Notes: generated from the sequence alone by a model not told the origin. A stretch of 64,000 nt of DNA from Solirubrobacterales bacterium (GCA_021155855.1 JAJNAZ010000002.1:62001-126000); one strand, 5' to 3'. Counted from the stretch's first letter, positions 42,161 through 52,529 are shown. Program-made: numbers and translations.

Positions 42161-42907
42161 TCACCGGCAACGTCCTGCCGTAGGAAGAGCGCGGGATAGC
42201 CAGCGGAGGGCGAGGCCCTGGAGCTCGGGGTCGTGCTGGGCGGAGCGGTGGTGGCCTCCGGGGAGCAGGATCAGCTTTCGCGGCTCGGCGGCGCGCTGAA
42301 ACAATCGCTCCGACCACTCGCTCGCGATTCGCTCGTCCCCGCGGGCGTGGATCAGGAGCAGGGGCTTCGCGGCCAGGCGCTCGACCGCGACACGCAGGTC
42401 GTGCTCTTCGAGCCATGCTTCGAGCGCCTGGCGCGATTCGGGTCCCGCTCGCATCTGGAGCGTTCCCTCCCGCAACGCGCGCAGCAGGTCAGCTTCACCC
42501 GCCGGACAGATCGCGACGACGCCCGCCAGCGCATCGGAGGTCGCCGCGGCGTGGATCGCCATGTAGGCGCCCATGCTCGACCCTCGCACGCAGATTCGCC
42601 GCGCGTCGACGTCCTCGCGCTCCCCGAGGAAACGGGCCATTCGGCCGACGTCCGTGAGCGCCTCGGGCGCCATCTCGTCGACGGATTCGCCGTGGCCGCG
42701 CTGGTCGTAGGCGAGCGCCGCCCAGCCCGCCGCGGCGCAGGCGCGGCCGAAGTCGCCGTGATTCTCCTTCTGCGAGCCGGCCCCGTGGACGATCACCATC
42801 CCGGGCCACGGGGCCGGCGAGTCCGGGAGCCAGAGCAGGTACGGACGCGCGGCGTGTTCGCCGCCTTCGCTCGGGGGTCGCGGCGCGGATAGCCATCGCC
42901 TGCTCAT
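42161..42907 (-). CDS. Alpha/beta-hydrolase (dienelactone-hydrolase-like)
   Basis: The 248-residue protein has the oxyanion motif VHGAGSQKENH, the nucleophile elbow RGSSMGAYMA (Ser in GSSMG), an Asp in IHARGDERI and the catalytic His in LPGGHHRSA, the order of serine esterases or lipases. No signal peptide is seen. The substrate is unknown. It is convergent with the M23 gene, and its 3' end overlaps that gene's downstream open extension by 23 bp. Confidence 0.88.
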   Translation of the reverse strand: MSRRWLSAPRPPSEGGEHAARPYLLWLPDSPAPWPGMVIVHGAGSQKENHGDFGRACAAAGWAALAYDQRGHGESVDEMAPEALTDVGRMARFLGEREDVDARRICVRGSSMGAYMAIHAAATSDALAGVVAICPAGEADLLRALREGTLQMRAGPESRQALEAWLEEHDLRVAVERLAAKPLLLIHARGDERIASEWSERLFQRAAEPRKLILLPGGHHRSAQHDPELQGLALRWLSRALPTAGRCR

Positions 42908-42946
42908 CGGCTCGCACCAACCTAGATGTGAGCGCCGACGCGCGCC

Positions 42947-44284
42947 ATGCCGTCACAATCCCTCGCCCCCATGACCGCGAGCGAAGCGACAAGAAGGTCG
43001 AACCTGATCGAAGGCTCGGTCGTGTACCCGATCGGCAGCCGGGTCAACGATCGGGGCCGGCTCGAGGTCGGCGGCTGTGACGTGGTCGAGGTCACGCGCG
43101 AGTTCGGTACTCCGGCCTACATCTACGCCGAGGACGATCTCCGCGCCCGAGCCCAGGCGTACCTGGCGGCGTTCCGCGGTCGCATCGACGACTTCGAGGT
43201 CGTCTACGCGAGCAAGGCGGCCCCGTTCACTGCCGCCTACAGGGTGTTCGAGCAAGAGGGCCTCTCCGTCGACGTCGCCTCCGGGGGCGAGCTGCACATG
43301 GCCGTGCGCGCCGGCTTCGACCCGGCACGGATCCACATGCACGGCAACAACAAGTCCGACGCCGAGCTTCGCCAAGCGGTCGACGCCGGGGTCGGCCACG
43401 TGATCTGCGACTCGCTGGCCGAGATCGAGCGTCTCGACGCCTACTGCGCGGAGGCCGGGCGGGTCCAGCCGGTGCTGATCAGGGTGACCCCGGGGGTGAA
43501 GGCGGACACCCACACGTACATCCAGACCGGACAGCTCGATTCGAAGTTCGGCCTCGGACTCGCCGACGGCCTCGCCGCGCTGGGGGTCGAGGCGGTCTTG
43601 GCCGCGCCCAACCTGCGCCTGGTCGGGCTGCACGCCCACGTCGGCTCGCAGATCTTCGAGCTCGAGCCCTACGTGCGGGCGATCGAGGCGCTGGCGGAGC
43701 TGGCCGACCCCGAGTGGTGTCGGCTGCTCAACGTCGGCGGCGGCCTTGGGATCGCCTACACCGAGGCCGACGAGCCGCCCTCGATCGAGACCTACGTCGG
43801 GGTCAAGGTGCGCGGCATCGAGCGGGTCTTCGATCCCGTCCCGCGGATCGTGGTCGAGCCCGGACGCTCGCTGGTCGGCAACGCCGGGGTCACCGCCTAT
43901 ACGGTCGGCACGGTGAAGGAGATCCCCGAGGTTCGGACCTACGTCGCGGTCGACGGCGGCATGTCCGACAACATGCGGCCGATGCTCTACGGCTCGCGCT
44001 ACGAGGCGATCATCGCCGACCGCGCCGATCAGGCGCCGGAGACGACCGTGACGATCGCCGGTATGCACTGCGAGTCCAGCGACGTGATCGTCCGCGACGC
44101 CATCCTCGATGCGCCGCGGCCGGGCGACGTCCTCGTCACCCCGTCGACCGGGGCCTACGGCTACGCGATGGCATCGAACTACAACGCTGTCCCCCGTCCG
44201 CCGGTGGTCTTCTGCCGCGCGGGGGATGCGAGGGTGGTGGTGAGGCGCGAGACCTACGAGGATCTGACGGCCCGAGATGAGTGA
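42947..44284 (+). CDS. lysA: Diaminopimelate decarboxylase
   Basis: The 445-residue protein makes lysine by decarboxylating meso-diaminopimelate. Features are the PLP lysine in VVYASKAAP (about Lys90), GLHAHVGSQIFE, NVGGGLGIAY and the C-terminal substrate motifs GMHCESSDVI and GAYGYAMASNYN. The ATG at 42947 is used; an ATG 24 bases later is also possible. Its 3' end overlaps hom by 8 bp. lysA-hom-thrC form a same-strand aspartate-family cluster. Confidence 0.95.
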   Translation: MPSQSLAPMTASEATRRSNLIEGSVVYPIGSRVNDRGRLEVGGCDVVEVTREFGTPAYIYAEDDLRARAQAYLAAFRGRIDDFEVVYASKAAPFTAAYRVFEQEGLSVDVASGGELHMAVRAGFDPARIHMHGNNKSDAELRQAVDAGVGHVICDSLAEIERLDAYCAEAGRVQPVLIRVTPGVKADTHTYIQTGQLDSKFGLGLADGLAALGVEAVLAAPNLRLVGLHAHVGSQIFELEPYVRAIEALAELADPEWCRLLNVGGGLGIAYTEADEPPSIETYVGVKVRGIERVFDPVPRIVVEPGRSLVGNAGVTAYTVGTVKEIPEVRTYVAVDGGMSDNMRPMLYGSRYEAIIADRADQAPETTVTIAGMHCESSDVIVRDAILDAPRPGDVLVTPSTGAYGYAMASNYNAVPRPPVVFCRAGDARVVVRRETYEDLTARDE

Positions 44285-45500
44285 GGTGGTCCGCATCGGC
44301 TTGCTCGGACACGGCACCGTCGGTACGGCCTTCGCCGAGCTGATCGCCGGCGGCGCGGACGAGATCGCCGTCCCGGCGGGCCGCCGGCCGGAGATCGTCG
44401 GTGTGCTGCGTCGCTCGGAGGGCGCCTTCGGCGAGATCCTCGAGCGCAGCGAGATCGTCGTCGAGCTGATCGGTGGCATCGATCCGGCGCGCGAGTACGT
44501 CCTCGCCGCCCTGCGCGCCGGGCGCCACGTGGTCACCGCCAACAAGCAGCTCGTTGCCCAGCACGGCGAGGAGTTGTTCGAGGCTGCGCGCGAGGCCGGG
44601 GTCCAGCTTCGCTTCGAGGCGGCCGTGGCGGGAGTCGTGCCGGTGATCAGGGTGATCCAGGAGAGCCTCGCGGCGACCGAGATCACGAAGGTGTTCGGGA
44701 TCGTCAACGGGACGACCAACTTCATCCTCTCCGAGATGGCGAACACGGGCGCCTCATACGAGGAGGTGCTGGCCCGCGCCCAGGAGCTCGGCTACGCCGA
44801 GGCCGATCCGACCGAGGACGTCGGCGGGGCCGACGCGGCGGCGAAGATGGCGATCCTCGCGCGACTCGCGTTCCACACCCAGGTCTCGCTCGCAGATGTC
44901 AGCTACGAGGGGATCACCGAGATCCAGCCCGATGACCTCGCCTACGCGAAAGAGCTTGGGCTCTCGCTGAAGCTGCTCGGGGTCGCCGAGCGGATCGATG
45001 AGGGGATCAGCGTGCGGGTGTTCCCCTGTTTTCTGTACCGCGGCCATCCGCTGGCGCCGATCGAGGGCCCGTTCAACGCGGTCATGGTCGAGGCGCCGAC
45101 GATCACCGAGATCACGATGTCGGGACCGGGCGCGGGGGGCGTCGAGACGGCGACCGCGGTGCTGGGCGACGTGGTCTCGATCCTCGCCGGCGAGGCGCCG
45201 GTGCACCAGCTGCGCCGCGAGCTGCCGGCGATCGACGACGTCGCCTCGTCCTTCTACCTGCACCTCGAGGTCGCGGACCGGCCGGGGGTGCTGGCGCGGA
45301 TCGCCGATGTCCTCGGCCGCAACGAGATCTCGGTCCAGAGTGTCGTCCAGCGCGGCCTCGGCGACGACGCTCGCCTGGTGATGGTCCTTCACGGGTGCCC
45401 CGAGCGCTACTTCTACGCCGCCCTCGCCGAGATCGGAAAGCTCGATTTCCTGCGCGCGGCCCCGCGCGCGATTCGAGTGATCGAGGAAGAGTTCGTCTAA
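44277..45500 (+). CDS. hom: Homoserine dehydrogenase
   Basis: The 407-residue protein reduces aspartate semialdehyde to homoserine. It has an N-terminal NAD(P) motif [34 protein letters not shown] and the catalytic [18 protein letters not shown] region. The C-terminal part from about residue 325 is an ACT domain ([20 protein letters not shown]), which usually senses threonine. It overlaps lysA by 8 bp and precedes thrC by 55 bp. A thrB gene is not present in the window. Confidence 0.95.
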   Translation: MSEVVRIGLLGHGTVGTAFAELIAGGADEIAVPAGRRPEIVGVLRRSEGAFGEILERSEIVVELIGGIDPAREYVLAALRAGRHVVTANKQLVAQHGEELFEAAREAGVQLRFEAAVAGVVPVIRVIQESLAATEITKVFGIVNGTTNFILSEMANTGASYEEVLARAQELGYAEADPTEDVGGADAAAKMAILARLAFHTQVSLADVSYEGITEIQPDDLAYAKELGLSLKLLGVAERIDEGISVRVFPCFLYRGHPLAPIEGPFNAVMVEAPTITEITMSGPGAGGVETATAVLGDVVSILAGEAPVHQLRRELPAIDDVASSFYLHLEVADRPGVLARIADVLGRNEISVQSVVQRGLGDDARLVMVLHGCPERYFYAALAEIGKLDFLRAAPRAIRVIEEEFV

Positions 45501-45555
45501 CTCCCGAGCAACGAGCAAACGAGTAGAGCACCGAGGACCAAGCACCGCCGTTTCA

Positions 45556-46590
45556 ATGCCCGAGCCCCTGATCGAGCGCTACCGCTCCCGCCTGCCCCTC
45601 GAGCCGGGCGACCCCGTGGTGACCCTGAACGAAGGCTCGACCCCGCTGGTCGAGGCGCCGGTGATCTCCGAGCGCGTCGGGGCGCGGGTGCTGCTCAAGC
45701 TCGAGGGTGCGAACCCGACCGGGAGCTTCAAGGACCGCGGGATGACGGTCGCGGTCTCGCGCGCCAAGGGATCCGGCGCCGAGGTGGTGATCTGCGCCTC
45801 GACCGGTAACACCGCGGCGAGCGCGGCCGCCTATGCGGCGCGCGCCGGTATGCGCGGCGCGGTGATCGTGCCGGAGGGCAGGATCGCGATCGGCAAGCTC
45901 GCTCAGGCGCTGATGCACGGCGCCCGCGTGATCGCCCTGCGCGGGAGCTTCGACCGCGCGCTCGAGATCGTGCGCGCGCTCGCCGACAGCCATCCGGTCG
46001 AGCTCGTCAATTCGGTCAACCCGTACCGGATCGAGGGCCAGAAGACGGCGGCGTTCGAGGTCGTCGAGGAGCTCGGCGAGGCTCCGGAGGCGCTCGCGAT
46101 CCCGGTCGGCAACGCCGGCAATGTGACCGCGTGGTGGCGAGGCTTTCGCGAGCTCGAGACCGCGCCGCTGGTGTACGGGTTCCAGGCCTCCGGGGCGGCG
46201 CCGCTGGTTCGCGGCGCGCCGGTGGCCGAGCCCGAGACCATCGCCTCGGCGATCCGGATCGGAAATCCCGCCCGCTGGGAGGAGGCGATGGCGGCGTTCA
46301 CCTCCTCGCGGGGGCGGATCGAGGCGGTCTCCGACGAGCAGATCCTCGCGGCCTACCGGCTGCTCGCGACGGGTGAGGGGGTCTTCTGCGAGCCGGCGTC
46401 GGCCGCCTCGGTGGCCGGGATCCTCGCCCACGGCCTGCCCCCGGCCCCCGACGCGCCGCCGCCGCGCACGGTCGTCTGCGTGCTCACCGGACACGGCCTC
46501 AAGGACCCCGACACAGCGCTCAACAAAGCGCCGCCGGTGGTCGGCTGCGACCCGGAGCTGAGCGCGGTCGAGCGCGCGATCTTCGATTGA
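45556..46590 (+). CDS. thrC: Threonine synthase
   Basis: The 344-residue PLP enzyme (short type common in Gram-positives) converts O-phosphohomoserine to threonine. The PLP lysine is in [11 protein letters not shown] (Lys59), with [16 protein letters not shown] and the glycine-rich loop [13 protein letters not shown], followed by the C-terminal [14 protein letters not shown] and [10 protein letters not shown]. It is the third gene of the aspartate-family cluster. The start ATG has no strong ribosome-binding site visible. Confidence 0.95.
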   Translation: MPEPLIERYRSRLPLEPGDPVVTLNEGSTPLVEAPVISERVGARVLLKLEGANPTGSFKDRGMTVAVSRAKGSGAEVVICASTGNTAASAAAYAARAGMRGAVIVPEGRIAIGKLAQALMHGARVIALRGSFDRALEIVRALADSHPVELVNSVNPYRIEGQKTAAFEVVEELGEAPEALAIPVGNAGNVTAWWRGFRELETAPLVYGFQASGAAPLVRGAPVAEPETIASAIRIGNPARWEEAMAAFTSSRGRIEAVSDEQILAAYRLLATGEGVFCEPASAASVAGILAHGLPPAPDAPPPRTVVCVLTGHGLKDPDTALNKAPPVVGCDPELSAVERAIFD

Positions 46591-46644
46591 GACGCGACAC
46601 GATCGGCGCGCCCCGCGCGCGCCGCCCCCGCCGAGCATGGGCGG

Positions 46645-47346
46645 ATGCGAGCCGGCGCCCCGATCACCTTCCTCCGCGACCTGGTCGCGCCGCCGCGGTG
46701 TGCGACCTGTGCTGGCCCATGCGCTTCGGTCGAGGCCATCTGCCGCGCCTGCCGTCGCCGCCTCGAGCGGGCTCGCACCGGCTCGGCGGTGCTCGCCGGG
46801 ATCGGTCCGGTGAGCTGGTCGGCACCGTACGAGGATGTCGCCCGCGAGCTCGTCGCGGCGCTCAAGTTCCGCGGCGCGCTCGGTCTCGCTCGAGTGGCCG
46901 CGGCCGCGATCGCCGCCGACGTCGCGGCGCGCGCGTCGGTCGAGTTTCCAGCCAAAGCGGTGGCGAGCTCGACCGCCGCCGGGCCCGAGGCCTGGACCGT
47001 GGTCCCGGTGCCGGCGGCCCCGCTGCGCCGTCGCCGACGCGGCTACGACCCCGCGGAGCTGATCGCGGCCGACGTCTCGTCGCTGCTCGGCGTGCCGGCC
47101 GCGGCTTCGCTGGGGCGCGCGAACGGCCCGCGGCAGGTCGGCCGGCGGCGCAGCGAGCGGTTGGCGTCGCCACCCCGCGTGCGGGCGATCGGGGTGGCGC
47201 CGGAGCGGGCGCTGCTGGTCGACGATGTGCTGACGACCGGGGCGACGCTGGCGGCGTGTGCGAGCGCGCTGCGCGCCGCCGGCTGTAGGGAGCTGCGAGC
47301 CGCCGTGTTCGCCCGCGCGCTTGGCGTCGCTGGGCTGAGGTCGTAG
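46645..47346 (+). CDS. ComF-family phosphoribosyltransferase-like protein
   Basis: The 233-residue protein begins with a cysteine-rich zinc-finger-like stretch (PPRCATCAGPC, ICRACRRRL) followed by a phosphoribosyltransferase fold: WTVVPVPAAPLRRRRRGYDP, GPRQVGRRRSERL and the PRPP-binding LLVDDVLTTGATLAAC. ComF proteins are linked to DNA uptake, though a general purine-salvage-like role is unproven. It follows thrC by 54 bp and precedes hpf, an arrangement common in actinobacteria and firmicutes. Confidence 0.9.
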   Translation: MRAGAPITFLRDLVAPPRCATCAGPCASVEAICRACRRRLERARTGSAVLAGIGPVSWSAPYEDVARELVAALKFRGALGLARVAAAAIAADVAARASVEFPAKAVASSTAAGPEAWTVVPVPAAPLRRRRRGYDPAELIAADVSSLLGVPAAASLGRANGPRQVGRRRSERLASPPRVRAIGVAPERALLVDDVLTTGATLAACASALRAAGCRELRAAVFARALGVAGLRS

Positions 47347-47381
47347 CATTGACCGGGGCACGCCCGAGGAAAGGAGACAGC

Positions 47382-47729
47382 GTGAGGATCGAGGTGCGCG
47401 GCCGCAACACCGAGGTCACCGAGGAGCTCCGCGAGGCGATCGAGAAGCGCTTCGCACGGGTGGGTCGCCAGGTCTCGGAGCTGGCGAGGCTCGTGGTCGA
47501 GCTCTCGGAGGAGCGCAATCCGTCGATCGCCGACCGATACGTCGCCGACGCCACCCTGTACCTCAAGGGCGTCACGCTGCGGGCGAGCGAGGCATCGCCC
47601 GAGATGCTGCACTCGATCCACAAGCTCGCCGAGGACATCCGCCGCCAGGTCAAGCGCCACCGCGAGAAACGCCGCGGCCGCGCCAAGACCCGCCGCAGCG
47701 CCGGTCGCCTGCGCCGCAGGGAGGCGTGA
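47382..47729 (+). CDS. hpf: Ribosome hibernation-promoting factor (short form)
   Basis: From the GTG at 47382, with AAGGAG upstream, the protein is 115 residues. It begins VRIEVRGRNTEVTEELREAI and has the S30AE fold (beta-alpha-beta-beta-beta-alpha) with a basic tail (RQVKRHREKRRGR). It binds the 30S subunit and stabilises inactive ribosomes. Lacking the C-terminal dimerisation domain, it is shorter than the actinobacterial long HPF. It overlaps the following gene by 4 bp (GTGA). Confidence 0.88.
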   Translation: MRIEVRGRNTEVTEELREAIEKRFARVGRQVSELARLVVELSEERNPSIADRYVADATLYLKGVTLRASEASPEMLHSIHKLAEDIRRQVKRHREKRRGRAKTRRSAGRLRRREA

Positions 47730-48550
47730 AGGCACTCGTCACCGGCCGCTCCGGCTTCATCGACGGCCGGTTGATCGAATCACTGGTCGGCGACGGTCAT
47801 CCGGTCCGCGCACTCGCCGCTCGCAGCCCTCCGCCGACAAGGTCGCCCGTCTCGGCGCCGAGCCTGTCCGCGGCGAGCGGCGCCGGCGTTCGGCGACTGG
47901 TCCACATCAGCACCGAGGCGGTGCTGATCGCGGGCGAGCCACTGGTCAATGTCGACGAGACCGCTCCGCTGCGCACCGACTCGCGGGCCCCCTACCCGCG
48001 CAGCAAGGCGCTTGCCGAGCGCGCGGTGCCGGCGGCCGGTGGCGGGCTCGAGCGGGTGGTGCTGCGGCCCCGCTTCGTCTGGGGCGCGGGGGATTTGACG
48101 CTGCTTCCGGAGCTGGTCGAGATGGTGCGATCCGGGCGCTTCACTTGGATCGGCGGCGGCCGGCATCTGACCGACACCTCCCATATCGACAACGTCGTCC
48201 GCGGGCTGCGACTCGTCGCCGAAAAGGGGCGAGCCGGGGAGGCATATTTCGTCACCGACGGCGAGCCCGTCGTCTTCCGCGAGTTCGTTTCCGAGCTACT
48301 GCGCACCGAGGGCGTCGAGCCGCCGACGCGCTCGCTCCCGACGGCGCTGGCGAAGACGCTCGCCGCGGGCGGTGAGCTGGCGTGGCGACTGCTGCCGCTC
48401 GCGGGCTCTCCGCCGCTGAGCCGGTTCGCCTTCTGGGTCGCCTCGCAGGAGTGCACGATCGACATCTCCAAGGCCAGGCGCGAGCTCAACTATGCGCCGG
48501 TCCGCACCCGCGACGAGGGACTCGCCGGCCTGCGCGAGGCGGCTGCGTAG
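47726..48550 (+). pseudogene. NAD-dependent epimerase/dehydratase with internal deletion
   Basis: The 274-residue frame opens MKALVTGRSGFIDGRLIES, where GxxGxxG lost its third Gly to Asp. After RALAARSP the expected strand VARLGAEPVRG is present only in another frame (47842-47876), so a base was lost near 47830. About 50-60 residues of the Rossmann fold are then missing, and sequence resumes in the original frame at GAGVRRLVHISTEAV. YPRSKALAE (active Tyr/Lys) and the C-terminal domain remain. The frame stays open, so a short protein could be made, but the cofactor domain is broken. Confidence 0.7.
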
Positions 48551-48615
48551 GCGTTCTTCTCGGATCCCCACTCAGCGGCCGGCGCCCGGACCCGGGGCCT
48601 GTACCCTCAATTCCG

Positions 48616-51447
48616 ATGGCCCGGGGAATCATCGACAAGGCCCTGCGGCTCGGCGAGGGGCGGAAATTCAAGGATTACGAGCGCCGCGTCGAGTCGATCA
48701 ACCGTTTCGAGCCCGAGCTCGAACTGCTCGAGGACGCCGAGATCCACGCGCGGGCTGACGAGCTCCGCCGACGGGCCGTCGACGGCGAGGCGCTCGACGA
48801 GCTCTTGCCGGAGGCGTTCGCGCTCTGCCGCGAGGCGGGCAAGCGGACGCTGGGCCAGCGCCATTACGACGTCCAGCTGATCGGCGGCACGGTGCTCGAC
48901 TCGGGCGCGATCGCCGAGATGAAGACCGGCGAGGGCAAGACGCTGACCGCGACCCTGGCCGTGTTCCTCAACACGCTCGCCGGCGCCCCGGTGCATCTGA
49001 TCACTGTCAACGACTACCTCGCCCGCCGTGACGCGCTGTGGATGAAGCCGATCTACGACCTGCTCGGCGTCTCGGTCGGCGTGATCCAGTCGGAGATGCA
49101 GCCCGCCGAGCGCCGCGAGATGTACGGACGCGACGTCACCTACGGGACCAACTCCGAGTTCGGGTTCGACTACCTGCGCGACAACATGGCGAGCTCGCTC
49201 GAGGAGTGCGTCCAGCGCGAGCACGCGTTCGCGATCGTCGACGAGGTCGACAACATCCTGATCGACGAGGCGCGCACCCCGCTGATCATCTCCGGCCGCC
49301 CCGAGCAGGCAGCCGACACCTATTACACCTTCGCCAGGCTTGCGAAGCAGATGGTCGGTGAGGAGATGAGGCCGAAGCTGAAGTCGCTGGGCGAGTCGCG
49401 CGACACCTCCGAGGCCACCCACGACTACGAGTACGACGAGAAGCACAAGACCGTCGCCCCGACCGAGGCCGGGGTGGGCAAGGCGGAGCGTTTCCTCGGC
49501 GTCGACAACCTCTACGTCTCCGAGCACGGGACTCTGGTCAACCACCTGATCCAGTCGCTGAAGGCCGAGTCGCTGTTCAAGCGCGACACCGACTACGCGG
49601 TGATCGACGGCGAGGTGAAGATCATCGACGAGTTCACCGGCCGCATCCTCGAAGGGCGCCGCTGGTCGGACGGACTGCACCAGGCGGTCGAGGCGAAGGA
49701 GGGCGTGCGGATCCGGGAGGAGAACCAGACCCTGGCGACGATCACGCTGCAGAACTACTTCCGCCTCTACGAGAAGCTCTCGGGAATGACCGGGACGGCG
49801 CTCACCGAGGCGCAGGAGTTCATGAAGATCTACGAGATGCCGGTAGTCGAGATCCCGACCAACGAGCCGATGGTCCGCGCCGACCACAACGACCTCATCT
49901 ACAAGACCAAGGGGGGCAAGTGGAAGGCGGTCACCGCCGAGATCAAGGATCGCCACGACGATGGCCAGCCGGTGCTCGTGGGCACGATCTCGGTCGAGGT
50001 CTCGGAGATGCTCTCGGAGGAGCTGAAGCGCTCCGGGATCGAGCATGCGGTGCTCAATGCGAAGCCCGAGAACGCCCAGCGCGAGGGTGAGACCGTGGCC
50101 CAGGCCGGGCGCCTCGGCGCGGTCACGATCGCCACCAACATGGCGGGTCGCGGGGTCGACATCAAGCTCGGCGGCGATCCCGAGCAGCTTGCGGTCGCCG
50201 AGCTGCGCAACCTTGGCCTCAAGCCGACCGACGAGAGCTGGGAGGCGGAGCTCGCCGAGCACACCGGGCGCTTTCACGAGCGGACCGCGGCCGATGGCGA
50301 CAAGGTGCGCGAGCTCGGCGGTCTGTTCATCTGCGGCACCGAGCGCCACGAGTCGCGCCGGATCGACAACCAGCTCCGCGGCCGTTCGGGCCGCCAGGGC
50401 GACCCCGGCGAGTCGCGCTTCTTCCTCTCGGCCGAGGACGACCTGATCCGGCTGTTCGCGGGCGAGCGCATCTACAAGATCCTCGACCGCCTCGGGCCGG
50501 TGGACGACGAGGGCGAGGAGTATCCGCTCGAGGCGAAGATGCTTACGCGGACGATCGAGAACGCGCAGAAGAAGGTCGAGCAGCAGAACTTCTTGATCCG
50601 CAAGCGGGTGCTCGAGTACGACGACGTGATGAACGAGCAGCGCCGGGTCGTCTACAAGTACCGGCGCGAGATCCTCGAGGGCCGCGACATGTCCGACGTC
50701 GCCCACACCGAGCTCGAGGAGGTCGTCGCCCGCCTGGTCGAGACCTACACCCCCGGCGAGATCTTCGAGGACTGGGACCTGGGCGGGCTCGAGGGCCACC
50801 TCCGGAGCCTGTGGCCGCTCGGTGTCAGCGTCACCGAGCTCGACCCGCAGAGCTCCAGCCGAGAGGAGATCGTCGAGATCCTGACCGAGGATGCGCTCGC
50901 CGCCTACGGAAGCCGCGAGGAGGAGTTCGGCGCCGAGTTGATGCGTTACCTCGAGCGCCAGATCCTGCTCCAGATCATCGACAACCGCTGGCGCGAGCAC
51001 CTGTACGAGATGGACTACCTGCGCGAGGGGATCCACCTGCGCGGATTTGCCCAGATCGACCCCCTCGTCGCCTACAAGAACGAGGGCTTCACCATGTTCC
51101 GCGACCTGATGGCCTCGATCTGGGAGGAGTTCGCGCGGGTGATCTTCCACGTCGAGGTCAACATCGAGCCCGCGCAGGCCCAGCAGATGTTCGGCGAGGA
51201 GGAGCGTCGTCGGGGCGAGGTGCAGTATTCCGGCGGCGATGGCGGCGACCAACCCTCCGCGATCGCCGAGGCCCGCTCGGCCGGGGTCGCGACCGCGACC
51301 GGCGGGGCGGCCGGCCCCCAGACGGCCGGTAACGGATCCGAGGTCAACCCGGCCACCGTGGTCAAGACCGAGCAGGAGAAGATCGGCCGCAACGACCCCT
51401 GCTGGTGCGGCTCGGGCAAGAAGTACAAGAAGTGCCACGGGGCCTGA
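48616..51447 (+). CDS. secA: Protein translocase ATPase SecA
   Basis: The 943-residue protein drives post-translational export through SecYEG. It has Walker A MKTGEGKTLTATL (102-114), Walker B in VDEVDNILIDEARTPLIISG, the substrate cross-linking domain, TNMAGRGVDIKLGGDP and LRGRSGRQGDPGESRFFLS, a helical wing, and the C-terminal SecB/zinc motif NDPCWCGSGKKYKKCH. The ATG at 48616 is preferred; an earlier frame opening would overlap the epimerase. It is followed within its own 3' end by a secreted protein gene. Confidence 0.97.
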   Translation: MARGIIDKALRLGEGRKFKDYERRVESINRFEPELELLEDAEIHARADELRRRAVDGEALDELLPEAFALCREAGKRTLGQRHYDVQLIGGTVLDSGAIAEMKTGEGKTLTATLAVFLNTLAGAPVHLITVNDYLARRDALWMKPIYDLLGVSVGVIQSEMQPAERREMYGRDVTYGTNSEFGFDYLRDNMASSLEECVQREHAFAIVDEVDNILIDEARTPLIISGRPEQAADTYYTFARLAKQMVGEEMRPKLKSLGESRDTSEATHDYEYDEKHKTVAPTEAGVGKAERFLGVDNLYVSEHGTLVNHLIQSLKAESLFKRDTDYAVIDGEVKIIDEFTGRILEGRRWSDGLHQAVEAKEGVRIREENQTLATITLQNYFRLYEKLSGMTGTALTEAQEFMKIYEMPVVEIPTNEPMVRADHNDLIYKTKGGKWKAVTAEIKDRHDDGQPVLVGTISVEVSEMLSEELKRSGIEHAVLNAKPENAQREGETVAQAGRLGAVTIATNMAGRGVDIKLGGDPEQLAVAELRNLGLKPTDESWEAELAEHTGRFHERTAADGDKVRELGGLFICGTERHESRRIDNQLRGRSGRQGDPGESRFFLSAEDDLIRLFAGERIYKILDRLGPVDDEGEEYPLEAKMLTRTIENAQKKVEQQNFLIRKRVLEYDDVMNEQRRVVYKYRREILEGRDMSDVAHTELEEVVARLVETYTPGEIFEDWDLGGLEGHLRSLWPLGVSVTELDPQSSSREEIVEILTEDALAAYGSREEEFGAELMRYLERQILLQIIDNRWREHLYEMDYLREGIHLRGFAQIDPLVAYKNEGFTMFRDLMASIWEEFARVIFHVEVNIEPAQAQQMFGEEERRRGEVQYSGGDGGDQPSAIAEARSAGVATATGGAAGPQTAGNGSEVNPATVVKTEQEKIGRNDPCWCGSGKKYKKCHGA

Positions 51448-52529
51448 CGGCCTCGCGGCGGCGACGGCCGCCCGCGGCGATCGTGGCGGCGGCGGCGGCG
51501 GTGCTCCCGCTCGCGGCGCTGATCGAAGCCGGCCCGGCGGCCTCGGCGAAACCGACCGTGACGATCTCCGGGCGGGCCTACGTCTTCAACCACTCCGAGA
51601 CACCGATCGCGGGCGCGACGATTCGCGTCCGCGAGCTGCCGGGCGCTTCGGCGATCGCCGACGCCAATGGCGACTACCGGCTAACCGTCCCCGACGACGC
51701 CAACGTAACCCCCTACATCGAGCCCCCCGCCGGCTACCACGAGATCGACCTGCAGACCTTCCACACCCGGGGCAAGGCGATTGAGAACGCGAATTTCCAG
51801 ACGCCGGCCGACGCCGAGTACACCGGCCTCGCGGCACTGCTCTCGGTGCCGATCGGGCCCGACGGCCGCCCCGAGCAGTGCGCGATCGTGACCACGGCTT
51901 CGGCGCGCAACGTGCGCGGGGTCGACTTCGAGACCTTCCGCGCCAGGACCCCGCACGGCGTCCCGGGGGCGACCGCGTACGCCAAGCCGGAGCTGCCGGG
52001 GCCGATCTACTTCAACGACAGCGTGATCCCGGACCCGTCGCGAAACGAGACCTCGGGCGACGGCGGGATCATCTGGACCGAGGTGCCGGCCGGAACCTAC
52101 CGGGTGATCACCGAGAGCGCCTCGACTCGCTTCGCGAGCTTCCTTGCGACTTGCGAGCCCGGCAGGATCGTGAACGCCAATCCTCCCTGGGGCGCCTACG
52201 AGCTCGCCGGCGGCGAGCGGCCGCTCCGCGCCGGGGTCGTCGCCGGCTCGGTCGTCAAGGTCGGCAACGGCCGGCGTGCCGGCAACCGGCTGGTCACCGC
52301 CAAGTTACGGATTGCCGAGCCGCTACGGGCGAAGTTCGTCCTGCGCCAGGACGGCAGCAGGATCGCTCGCCGGAGGACGGAACAGCTCGCGGTAGGCGTC
52401 GCGAAGACCAGGCTCCGGGTTGCGATGGAGGCCGAACGCGGAGCGGCGAAGCTGAAAGTGCGGCTGATCGACGCCGCCGGCGATGCGATCACGGACCGGC
52501 TCGGGCTGCGCCTGCCGCGCGGGCCCTAG
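51405..52529 (+). CDS. Secreted protein with CarboxypepD-type regulatory domain
   Basis: The reading frame is open from a GTG inside secA (51405) to 52529. A start at the GTG at 51483, or a rarer CTG at 51444 overlapping the secA stop, is more likely. Either way a hydrophobic signal (AIVAAAAAVLPLAALIEAG, cleaved near AASA) leads to the beta-sandwich SGRAYVFNHSETPIAGATIR with ANGDYRLTVPD, the CarboxypepD_reg pattern. The remainder is a beta-rich domain of unknown role ending in a basic region. It is extracytoplasmic, with no catalytic motif. Confidence 0.7.
   Translation: MRLGQEVQEVPRGLTASRRRRPPAAIVAAAAAVLPLAALIEAGPAASAKPTVTISGRAYVFNHSETPIAGATIRVRELPGASAIADANGDYRLTVPDDANVTPYIEPPAGYHEIDLQTFHTRGKAIENANFQTPADAEYTGLAALLSVPIGPDGRPEQCAIVTTASARNVRGVDFETFRARTPHGVPGATAYAKPELPGPIYFNDSVIPDPSRNETSGDGGIIWTEVPAGTYRVITESASTRFASFLATCEPGRIVNANPPWGAYELAGGERPLRAGVVAGSVVKVGNGRRAGNRLVTAKLRIAEPLRAKFVLRQDGSRIARRRTEQLAVGVAKTRLRVAMEAERGAAKLKVRLIDAAGDAITDRLGLRLPRGP

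Noticed and set aside
48607..51438. A very long open frame antisense to secA (about 940 codons)
   Set aside because: High G+C with strong third-position bias creates long antisense frames; its translation has no recognisable domain and the sense strand is a complete SecA.
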